In this document: in pieces, positions 15,201 through 22,900 of the stretch
Position numbering within the stretch: position 1 is the first letter of the stretch
How the letters are laid out: each line of letters starts with the position of its first letter
DNA from: a virus
IMG/VR virus record: IMGVR_UViG_3300046753_000257
Span: 1 to 48,142 of that record
Reading direction: 5' to 3' (one strand)
Length of the DNA stretch: 48,142 bases
Translations under genes and position numbers: made by a program
Notes under the pieces: model-generated
The model's input: the letters and a program-made list of their open reading frames with translations, nothing else
What the model was told of the DNA's origin: nothing
The model's database searches: none

Positions 15201-16544
15201 AAGCCTGTTCAGTAAGTCTGAATTGGCGGATCTAGCTTTTCTTCTAGCAATAACAGGCGACCTTTTTAAATCAAGGGTATTAGAAAGCTCTGGGTCGTTC
15301 TTTATCTCTAGGCCCATATCGGCAAGCTGTTCTGGAGTCGCTGTGTCAACCAACCTCTGAGCCATCCTCCCTGAGATCTTCTTGCCTCTTTGCGTGTACT
15401 TAGGGGCAGAAGCCAAGCCTTTAAGTACACTGATAGGAGCGGTAGCCGTACCGCCTATAGATTCCATTACCACATCAGATCCAGTAATATCTTGACCAGC
15501 AGCAGCGCTTCCTGCTATCTCACCTACCCCCCCTCCAACAGCTTCAACGCCGATAGCCGTAGCAACCCCAGCTAGATTACCTACCCTGCCCCTACCTACA
15601 GCTTTTTTCGCAACTCCAACACCTTTACCCGCAAGACCTTGAGTAATGAATTCTATAGCACCTATAGTAAGTCCTCTAGCAGCTCCCTTTTTGACGACCT
15701 CAAACATAGCGTCGTCATCATTCAATATCGTCTTTAAGTTAGTTTCATTATACTCTAGCCCCTTCATTTCAAGCTGCTCCATAACCAACTCGGCAGTAGC
15801 GGATTGAGCCTCAACAATACCCCCTACAATAGAGCTTCCAAGCCTAAACCCGCTATAAGCTCCAGCTAATAGACCCACAGGCATACCTACGACAGTGGGT
15901 GATGTCGTCACAGCACCAGCTACCGCGCCCGCAACTGTAGACCCAACAACTGTGAGTATGTTGTCCGTGGTAGCATAAGCCCCCATGCTCTGACTGAATA
16001 TCTGAGGAATAAGACCGAAGTTCGCTTCCCCTTCTTCGTCCCAAAAATCCATTATAGCTCGTGTGCTATCTATAATTTCAGAGAACAATCCGTCATCATC
16101 TTCTTCCCTCAAAGCCTCTTTTTCGGCCATCAATTCATTGTACCGCTGTAATTCAGGGGTCATTTCAATTGAATTAACGGAATCTATTGACTCCGCAAAG
16201 GCACGAACCTCCTCGTCATCAGCCTCCATGCCAAGAGCGCCTTCATTAACAAGAGAGCTCATCCTTTTGTTTTCTTCCGAAACGTCAATACCCTGAAGGA
16301 AAGAACCAGCTATTTTATCCCACCAGTTATCGTCCTCGCTAAATACAGCATTAGCGTTCTTAAGCAAGGGTGTTTTTGCTTGTTGTTTCTTACCAAAGAA
16401 GTCTGGATTCTTCTCAGCAAGGGTGTTCATGGCAAAGCTGTAATCTTCACCTTGAACTCCTCGTGTCTGAAAGTAATTATCAGCGTCTACTTGATTGAGC
16501 CCAGAAGCTCTATTTATAAAGTAGTTTAGGTCTTTTTCCTCCAT
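9210..16544 (-). CDS. Giant ejected/polyvalent internal virion protein, 2444 aa
   Basis: The largest gene, 15% of the genome. Residues about 188-353 are Gly/Ala-rich and hydrophobic (for example GSTVAGAVAGAVTTSPTVVG), like membrane-inserting parts of ejected proteins such as T7 gp16. A charged, low-complexity linker follows near residues 490-570. Residues about 1880-2330 resemble the large polyvalent protein-associated domain LPD38: TSRNPEFILSNFSRDI and NATFLFFNASVQGTARLGRS. The C-terminus is a basic coiled coil. It is probably ejected with the DNA to form a trans-envelope conduit and to act in the cell. The enzymatic content of the middle part is not recognised. Confidence 0.75.
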   Translation of the reverse strand: MEEKDLNYFINRASGLNQVDADNYFQTRGVQGEDYSFAMNTLAEKNPDFFGKKQQAKTPLLKNANAVFSEDDNWWDKIAGSFLQGIDVSEENKRMSSLVNEGALGMEADDEEVRAFAESIDSVNSIEMTPELQRYNELMAEKEALREEDDDGLFSEIIDSTRAIMDFWDEEGEANFGLIPQIFSQSMGAYATTDNILTVVGSTVAGAVAGAVTTSPTVVGMPVGLLAGAYSGFRLGSSIVGGIVEAQSATAELVMEQLEMKGLEYNETNLKTILNDDDAMFEVVKKGAARGLTIGAIEFITQGLAGKGVGVAKKAVGRGRVGNLAGVATAIGVEAVGGGVGEIAGSAAAGQDITGSDVVMESIGGTATAPISVLKGLASAPKYTQRGKKISGRMAQRLVDTATPEQLADMGLEIKNDPELSNTLDLKRSPVIARRKARSANSDLLNRLSEKDGDNLIDLTIELEEQRKSKSPLGKKRVTELEAQIEEIVNNAPKEPETPDVSAEDSSGSEAPAPAKNTSTKKVVDNNSKPTASQNSEGERLSQYDESQDGLDGAVEDSANKSGYYTNRVKQGELKINSLNKRISAILTQVQNALAPDGGIGGPTALNEEQRQEYRSLLKERNSLEKQLSKDRASERAAKKASRPTISIDAEEKSNFVEVDSQNPDAGLSNPNMPTEFRSLLSNVLNKAVAKFRDKLPQVSIKVHRDIGSFNIAMREADGSAMSKDNVTFGWYDSKKKQIHMLDVTNPEVRSAVKGFGEFNMDSVTDLVTEEVLFHFAMESMLSDSKVRSRFLNQLLDLALNNYRLRGVLSDRMFAYFPDGVKGMVKAAEGMPKLIRSIEDVYIRNGEFTVSDIKALLAFVTDSKKKANIEEELIGGYVRDYIKSPDSYRNVWQKIADIINRLIGKNIINSEADLKGFARVLSRGIEGEEVQFTPGESQSESPISKSTRSKREFTYLKDTEVFYTFDRQSGRESDWVFTNSRGKSGTPQSIKVNDYFHFRNWYNKITANQKYPGIATEMYFIKDGKKHIVKPPKPQVDKNGKKVQIKRIPTFKELKGAARMRDQAADTEMRVQYSKLSKEVSNLWYNSGLNVYTTLQSFYPDGESSTELDFEGLVIAKKNIQAAIDSGITKEQLKDLAGNRGSISKEDNPDLFNMSGLVRFNEAGSGDAIADGEVKFSTQIQRGKFKAPEGHMRHFTKGRKKNVGSAEELNGVRGVQLGYDSTWIEEEKKNPSGIKKQNEIRLTARGTEEALKGNRIITSHLTVEDAGIIKRVLERQAAMDAISKGLKPGERGQVAITFNNLSDKAIAGNPYVASKIALDVKNKLNSQVESGETREETAVELINSIMNQSSARMGFTNVPGGERLISQLFDVNEGELGAEQIEGPGRPSFSYEWNLKTIDDVNKVLDSLITGDLKNPFSGPKKDFVNRISSLIKDGMTALSYASEKNLLDPYLTQKTSGHLIAYRMIPYTVSEGGKVPELNLTTAEIPGDIGFKGALVSKSTEFETPMKFMPDLYPINEIFEGINNISDAKSKSAKPGNIQGPISISYSRASSRNNLSNVGGATWDQRPQSSTDQFTDKWLVRLQDKYRRVFKLQEDVAKKNQGQIKETEDFRMAEERMYGRAANDLEILDNQTTKITEQLKEEGLSVSDVDEYMYALHAKERNAVISERTEGENTEGSGKSDEWADGILNSLSDEKKAKLEKVASTVREIQQNTRDKMVELGLETQETIDAFEEMFSDYVPLQGQARDEDSVEFSPYPSGGAGFSVSGATTKKAKGRKTESVDIVAQVISQNAAVSIKGRTNESMNALYNLVESNPNEDVWTILDKDKDGYKDLDPNIVSVRVNGVQKAIRFKDGSYAQSLRSMNLPQKNLFVKYMGTLNSWLRAAFTSRNPEFILSNFSRDIQSAIFNASAETDIEGGFLNGTGAMRRIFKMVTPSLKALIRDEVGAKSDPLIMRYYNEFKEDGGKTGWAYQKSLEDIASELEIDDSGKTKSQGIIGGVKKGLEFIEGMNDAFENSIRLSAYIAAREGGVSRGKAAQFSKNITVNFNKQGEWGPAMNATFLFFNASVQGTARLGRSLTKLKPAVAPDGSTRNWRQRATNAQKAALGMVIMNGMLTLLNRAASDEDEDEVLFFNKIPDYVKERNMIIMRPDGENYWKIPMPYGYNIFANAGSVAVEVASGDKPALEGLAFMASTMINAFSPVSFGQSENLARMATKSAIPTAFKPFFDAFAFNETYFGSPVMAEQYPFGTPKPNSSMSFRSPEELKQFFSWMNEATGGSENVPGVLDINPDGGWYIMEYFMGGTGKFVDRSIETVRKTISDTTEEPVKLDFNDVPFMRIVYGEPSKYYDMQKFKDREVEVKQLMSELKGNRVDGDPDRYKGVANLNANLKAINKRLRDLRKQKRAARKINNYGERVSKVQELMEKERKLLMMFNKKYDELRGED

Positions 16545-16557
16545 ATGTCTTTTGGAA

Positions 16558-18921
16558 TTAGTTTTGAGCTAAGCCTCTAGACAAAGGTAACAAACCTGAA
16601 TTTGATAACAATTTGTAATTCTCATTAGACTCAACTCTTAATACGCACTCCATAAGCAAATCAATAGGGACTTGGTTGACTGGAGTGTCTGGATTTACGC
16701 TTGAATATCCTAGCTCTGATGCAAACTCAGAAATAAGTTTAGAGTACTTTTCGGGATCGTTTTCAGAAACAGGAGCGTAAACCGATATAATATCAAACAG
16801 AGTTATCTCCTCTGGTGTTTTAGCCCCAGAAGGAAGTAATCCTTTATTCATTTTTTCTCCAACAGACCCTTGCCCAGCTTGTTTAATTACTAGGTCCTTT
16901 CTAAGAGCCTCTAAACCCTCTTCGGGAGTTTCAAATACCTGAAAGGGATCGTTTTTATCACCTCTGTTGTAATAAACTTCTCCCTCATATCCCTCGTAAG
17001 GCCTTAAGTTTCCAGGGTTGTTTGTTAAAACCGCAACCCCTCCTCCACCTTCATATACTGACCTCTGTTCCTCGGAAAGATTAGAAATCAAAGTTGATTT
17101 AGCTACACCCCCTTCTGGAGTTGCTTCCTCAGCTGGTTGTTCTAATGATATATCTTCAGGGACATTAGGACCATCTACTATGTTGTTTTGCTCCTTGATC
17201 TTAGATATAGCCTCACTTAATGCCTGCTGCCTGATGTCCTGGTTTTTTCCTTGTGCGCTCTGATAGTCAGATATTCTTCCGAAAGTGGAATCAAGAATAG
17301 ATGATAAAAACGATCCAACACCCCCCTGGCTGACACCAAGACCCTTTTCGTATCCTAACTCTTCAAGTCTGTTTTTATAAAAATCAGAATTTAATGCATC
17401 CTGTTCAATCTGTCTGTCTCTATCCTCCTGAGTCATACGAACATAGTCTCTATCAGGTGATGGATCAACGCTGCCTCTAGCGTCTCCAACAGCTGAGTTA
17501 ACCCTTTTGGCCTGCTCAAACCTGCTGTTTATTCTACTTCTTCTTGCCCTTGTAGCGTTAGTGTCTGAGTTATCCATCATTTCAGCGTAAAGCTGTGGTG
17601 TGAGATAAGACTTAAGGGATTCGTGAAGATCAGAGTCACTTGAAGCGGAGATAACCCTAACACTTCTATCTAATCTATCCCCTACGTACTCCCCTGAATC
17701 ATCAAACACGGGGTTTCCGTCCTCATCTAGGGAAGGCACAAGAGTCTCAACCTCAATGTGTATGTTTCCTAGTTGGTCCACATTCAATGCTGTCAGCTGC
17801 TCCCCTTCAGATAGAGATGTGGTGAAGTCATCCGTTATAGGTGTAGTCAGATTCTGGAGATAGTTAAATCCTGTATTTTCTATAGCGATTTGACCTGTGT
17901 GCTGACCTAAAACTCCTAACAGCTCTGAGGTGTCAGCAATGTCAGAAGTATTAGCATATGCGGCGTCTCTAACGCCTGAAGTGTCTTGTTGGCCCTCTAT
18001 CTTTCCAGTAACGCCTTCGTTGGTAACACCTCCAGTAAATATCTCACTGCTTCGATCAACAGCACCCTCTGCAAACCTGTCATCCCAAGCGTCACCCACA
18101 CCGCTTACCCAGTTTCCAATAACACGATTAACAAGCTCTTGATTTTCAGGCATCATAGCTTCATCTAGGGTCATTTTAGATGGGTTCATTTTTAGGTATT
18201 GACTCATAATACCTCTAACCTTTCTCTGATCTAGCTGTTGCCTGGCCCATCCTTCAGCTCCATCTCTTGTCTCGTGGACTCGCTTCATAGACTCGCTTCT
18301 TGAGTCGTAGTAATTGTAGCCATCCTCCCCAAACATACTCTCCTGAAGGCTAGGCATAAAGGGGTTATCTGGCCTTCTGTACTCTGCCAAACTCATTGGA
18401 GCTCCATTAGACATAACCATAGGCATTCCGTCTGGACCCCAAGTCACTTCAACGCCTTGATTCAAAGACATATATGCTGTCTCATAGTCCTGAATTGACC
18501 TAGAGTCCGCAAAGTCTCCATATGGGTTTTGACCTGTAGCCTTTCTCTGAATAAAGCCAGACCAGGTTCCAGCTTGTGCGCCCCCTTCTGCCGATCCAAA
18601 ATTCTCTGTCTTGTAGGCTTCCGAAGAATCAATAAAATTAGAGAGCATTTTAGCCTGCTGAACAAACTCAATCATACCATCAGTTGTTGCAGCCATAGTG
18701 TCCATCTCATCAGTAAGATGTTCGGCCCACTGGCTTGCTATAGAGTAATCACCCCCAAACATAGTTGAGGAATCAGCCATGTCTATCATGGAGGCCATTT
18801 CAAAGGCTTGAGCCTGTTTAGCCTGCCTCTTCTCCTCTATTGCACCAAGCTCATCTTTAAACCCGCTATACGGGTCTCCAGATCCCTGGGCAAATGGATA
18901 CTTTACTATTCCGTTACTCAT
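16558..18921 (-). CDS. Internal virion protein with C-terminal P5/NNPGN murein-hydrolase-like domain
   Basis: 787 aa. Most of the protein is polar and helical. The C-terminal 154 residues hold NNPGNLRPYEG (from residue 634), FQVFETPEEGLEALRKDL and ISVYAPVSENDPEKY. This pattern is known from phage structural protein P5-like and transglycosylase-like domains that open peptidoglycan during DNA entry. The position between two other internal proteins fits. It is the only murein-hydrolase candidate in the window. Its stop lies 13 nt before the giant gene's ATG, and its start overlaps the 330-aa gene (ATGA). Confidence 0.7.
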   Translation of the reverse strand: MSNGIVKYPFAQGSGDPYSGFKDELGAIEEKRQAKQAQAFEMASMIDMADSSTMFGGDYSIASQWAEHLTDEMDTMAATTDGMIEFVQQAKMLSNFIDSSEAYKTENFGSAEGGAQAGTWSGFIQRKATGQNPYGDFADSRSIQDYETAYMSLNQGVEVTWGPDGMPMVMSNGAPMSLAEYRRPDNPFMPSLQESMFGEDGYNYYDSRSESMKRVHETRDGAEGWARQQLDQRKVRGIMSQYLKMNPSKMTLDEAMMPENQELVNRVIGNWVSGVGDAWDDRFAEGAVDRSSEIFTGGVTNEGVTGKIEGQQDTSGVRDAAYANTSDIADTSELLGVLGQHTGQIAIENTGFNYLQNLTTPITDDFTTSLSEGEQLTALNVDQLGNIHIEVETLVPSLDEDGNPVFDDSGEYVGDRLDRSVRVISASSDSDLHESLKSYLTPQLYAEMMDNSDTNATRARRSRINSRFEQAKRVNSAVGDARGSVDPSPDRDYVRMTQEDRDRQIEQDALNSDFYKNRLEELGYEKGLGVSQGGVGSFLSSILDSTFGRISDYQSAQGKNQDIRQQALSEAISKIKEQNNIVDGPNVPEDISLEQPAEEATPEGGVAKSTLISNLSEEQRSVYEGGGGVAVLTNNPGNLRPYEGYEGEVYYNRGDKNDPFQVFETPEEGLEALRKDLVIKQAGQGSVGEKMNKGLLPSGAKTPEEITLFDIISVYAPVSENDPEKYSKLISEFASELGYSSVNPDTPVNQVPIDLLMECVLRVESNENYKLLSNSGLLPLSRGLAQN

Positions 18922-19910
18922 TTTCTATTTCTCATTGCGAACTCACGCATTAGTTTGCGGAAATACGGTGATTCTTTTGCTGCCTTCTTCTGTTGTTCTG
19001 GGTTGAGGATAGCCTCACCTCCAGTCATCTCACCAATCTTAGCCCCATCCTTCATCATGTCGATGGGGTTGGTCTCATGAGAAAACTCACCAGGGGTGGT
19101 CATACCTCCTTTTTTAAATCTTCCAAACATAAAAGGCATTTGAGCTCTTTGTGCTGCGCTCAAACCCATACCTGAAGTAGAAGGTATGGAGTAATCACCT
19201 AAACTAGCTTGAGAAAAGTTTCCCGTTCCTGTCTCTGACCCAAAGGCCCCAACTGGAGACAAGTTAAAATCGCCTAGACCTCCAGAGTAAGACTTAGCAG
19301 CATCAGCTGCCGATCCAGAACCACCTGACCCAAGTAAGCCCTGTCCAAACATACCAAGCCCAGAAGCAAAGGCATCCCCCAGTGCTTGTTTTTTGTAAGC
19401 GTCTAATTCTTTATTTCTTTGCTCTGCACCTCTAACAGCCTCAAACTTGCTTCCCTCTAAGTTTTGACCCAGCATTGTGTTTCTCATGTCCATCTCCTGT
19501 TGAACACCAGCAAACTGACCAAGTGCTGATTGCTGTCTTGCCTGCGAAGCAGCCTCAATGCCCATCCTATTCTGTGCTGCCGCTCTTTGAGAAGCCCCCA
19601 AACCGCCAAGGAGTGCTTTAGCCCCACCAGCCTTTAAAGCTCCAATACTAGATGCCTCCTGTTCAGCTGCGATCTGTCGCTGCATGTCAGCTGCTGGATC
19701 CTGCTTAGACATAGCCAAGTATTGATTCCAAGCGCTACCCACCCCATATTGAGGCATGTCCTTCTTGAGTTGCTCAAATTGAGCCGTAATCTCATCTGGA
19801 GTTTGACTCAAAGAATCAGAAGCTTTTTTAGCTCCAAAGAACTTCCCGACTGATGGGCCAAGAAGCCCCACTAGTTTTCCTGCTGCTACAAGTCCTGCTG
19901 GTATTGGCAT
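18918..19910 (-). CDS. Internal virion / tail-associated protein, 330 aa
   Basis: The N-terminus is hydrophobic (MPIPAGLVAAGKLVGLLGPS). A long Gln/Ala-rich helical middle follows (about 75-170), then a Gly-rich stretch (LGMFGQGLLGSGGSGSAADA), and a C-terminal segment KIGEMTGGEAILNPEQ that recurs in phage tail or virion proteins. Its place after the nozzle-like gene matches T7-like core/ejection proteins. A TATATTTG box ends exactly 4 nt before the ATG, so the mRNA may be leaderless. The specific role is unknown. Confidence 0.65.
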   Translation of the reverse strand: MPIPAGLVAAGKLVGLLGPSVGKFFGAKKASDSLSQTPDEITAQFEQLKKDMPQYGVGSAWNQYLAMSKQDPAADMQRQIAAEQEASSIGALKAGGAKALLGGLGASQRAAAQNRMGIEAASQARQQSALGQFAGVQQEMDMRNTMLGQNLEGSKFEAVRGAEQRNKELDAYKKQALGDAFASGLGMFGQGLLGSGGSGSAADAAKSYSGGLGDFNLSPVGAFGSETGTGNFSQASLGDYSIPSTSGMGLSAAQRAQMPFMFGRFKKGGMTTPGEFSHETNPIDMMKDGAKIGEMTGGEAILNPEQQKKAAKESPYFRKLMREFAMRNRK

Positions 19911-19914
19911 GATG

Positions 19915-19922
19915 CAAATATA
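19915..19922 (-). promoter_or_regulatory. Bacteroidota-type -7 box (TATATTTG), leaderless candidate
   Basis: Minus-strand TATATTTG matches TAnnTTTG and is followed by only 4 nt (catc) before the ATG of the 330-aa gene. The predicted start of transcription falls on or next to the ATG. It would drive the internal-protein and lysis genes. A clear -33 TTTG is not seen. Confidence 0.6.
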
Positions 19923-19926
19923 GTTA

Positions 19927-22900
19927 TTATTGACCTAAGGGGTGATGACTCTTAGAATCAGTTATGTGAGTGTTTATACAATACAGCTCGTGTTTGTTGT
20001 TAGAGCTGTTGGTTAGTTTGATTTTAGCGTAGTGTCCGCGAATAGGGTCTCCGTTTGAATCGCTTAAGATTATATGGTCCTGACCATCAGCCTGAGGGAC
20101 TATACCAGATACAGTCATTGAGTTCCCGCTTACCGAAAGAATAGTAATTAAGGTGTTGTCTTCTAGATATAATCCAACGCCAATAGGTATGTTTAATCTG
20201 TTAAGTCTAATCGTAGAGGTTAAAACCGTATTTGGGCTCAATGCGCCTACACTTAAAGTTCCTACATACATTTTTTGACTAGTGCTATTGCTAGAAGCAT
20301 CTCTAGGCATAGAAGCGTAGTAGCTACCTTCTCTCTCAGACCAGGAGGTTATCGTGCCAGACGTCTGACCTAAATCTGTTTTAGCTCCAGGATTCATATC
20401 CCATGCATCAGAATCACCTTCATAAGATAAAGCGTTGTATACCTTAACCCTTGATGGTGATATCTTAGAAACCATCTCTACTTCAGATGGGTAGTCGGCA
20501 TCGTAAAAGTTGTTTCTTGTTGCGCTATCGTGCCTCCAGAAAATATCATTACCGCTTGTGTGCTTAGCACTATACAGCATATTATTCTGATTAGAGTACA
20601 CATCGGGCGTAAAGCTGTACTTGCTCTGCCATACACCTCTAGCTACGTCATAACCTACCGTTTGTGGTGTTTCGCCTAATCCAGTAATAAAGTAGGTGCT
20701 GATTCGTGGATCGTATCCGCTTACGTACTTAGCATGACCAGCTTTAAAGAAGCCCTCAAAGAAAGAAGACATATTCTTTTCTGATATCGGCGATAGCTGC
20801 TCACCGCCAAGTCTCATTACAGCTTGTCTAGATTCGTCTACAAAGAACACATCGTTATCCTGAATGAGAACAGCCTCTGGGTGTCCTCCGCAACCATAGT
20901 CTCCTGAAGAGTATCTAGCCTGTCCTAGCACATTAGTTGAGATCGCTACGTTTCCGCTACCCTCAGCGTACTGAATGATATTCTTACCTACAGGAATCAA
21001 AGACAGCTTATTCTCTTGCAGAGCCACTAAGTTGTCGTTGTAATTACCTATATAGTTGATTGCACCAAACTTAGACTCAAGGCTGTCGAAGTTACCTAGT
21101 GAAGGGTTGAACGAAGACAAAGAGAGGTTAGCCACATCCTCTGCGTATGCATCTCCGTAAGTAATACCGTTAAATCGTCTTATCTCTGAGGCCTGCTTAA
21201 AGGGAGCGTGAGCTCTACCCCTACTCCAGATTTTAGATTCAATCCTGTCAGTGATGTTATTAGACTCTAAGAAGAAAGCCTTGTATTTATATAGGTCATA
21301 ACGAGAGCGATACTCCCAAGCTGAAAATCCACTAACCTGAATGGTTTGATCTGAGTCACTATGATGCAAGGCTGTCTTGCACTCAACGGGTCTAAACCAG
21401 GCGTCTCCGTTCGTGAGGGTAATGCTTGCTCCGTGGGGGTTAATAGAAGGGTTTTTTGCTCCGATACTACTTCCCTCACCTATCTCATAATAAACCTTCT
21501 CCGATGTTGTTTTCTTTGGTGTGTATATCTCCACAACCGTTTGCTTACCCCAGTGGTTTATAGAGGTTGAACCATTTAATGAAGAGTTGCCAGCTGATGG
21601 GTCGAACCCACTTACATCGCCCCAGTCATAACCTGCATACCTTATAGCGTTCCCATTGCTGTCAACTTCTCCCCCGTTAATTCTTGAAGATTCAAGAACT
21701 AGAAAAACGCCAGCGTGCTTATCTTCAGTTTCTTCAGATACGTGAATTGGGTCCGCGTTAATATCCACAGGCTCTGTTGGTAAGGAGGAATCTCCATCCG
21801 TGTGTGACATTATAACCACATCCACTACCTCAAACTCGATAGGCGATCCGTCAGAAGCCCTTTCATACATTGTTGTTGAGTCATCGTCCGATCGTCTACT
21901 TATAAGTCTTAGCTTATCACCATTTGTAAAAGAGTAGTCTCTTAGGGCTCCTTTTTCCGTTTTGTAGTCCTCTAGGTTGTTTAAAGAGACATACACACGT
22001 TTATTACCAGTGTCGGTTTTATGCTCGTCGTTGTTATTGTGTGTTATCTGAGTGCAAGCATAAAAGGCGGGACCTGTAGTGTACTGCACATAATCAGAAA
22101 TAGAGTCAGCACCAGAGTAAACTATCTGATATCTATCAGCCCAATCGGGTGGATTGAACCCTCCATCATCTGTTGACGGGAAAGCAATCTCTATAGACGC
22201 TGGCCCAAGCCCTTGAGATGCAGCTGATCTTTCTGGTATTGTATTTACATAGCAAGAACCCAGCTCATTAACAAACCCAGAACGATTAAACTTATCGTAA
22301 TAAACAATACCGAAGCTGTGAGTGCTACCTGACTTAAAAGTAGGTTTAGCAGTCTTTAGAATCGCTGTAGCCACATGATCAAAAACGTAGTTAGCTTCAA
22401 TTCCAGCTTGTAATTGGGTATCGCCAAAGGAAGTTACAAAACAATTAAGCAAAGACTGTATGTTCACGCCTTGAACAAAGTAATCATCATCCGAATTAGT
22501 AGCTTGAGGTCTTGCCGTTGAAAGACCCTCTGGGATCTTTATGCCTTTAACCTGAGGTTCTATAGTTATACTAGCTAAAGAAGAGCTTGAGTTTATAATT
22601 GTTTTATCAAAACCAACAGTAACCTCAACTCTTCCGTCAGACTCTACCTCAAGCCCATTTGGAAGAAGGAGTACAGAGGGGTTATCATCTAGCCCTCCCC
22701 CTGGGGTTGCCTCAAGTTCTTGGTCGATAAAGTATATATACGTTTTAGACTGTAGGGAAATTATTTGATCCAATGGAGATACAAGATCCTTAACCTTAGT
22801 GTCCTGAGACACCGTGAAACTTACAGATACGGTTTGAAGGTCAAATTCCTCATTCACAGATCTTGAGAATGAAACTGGTGAATTAAGGGGTGAGCGAAGC

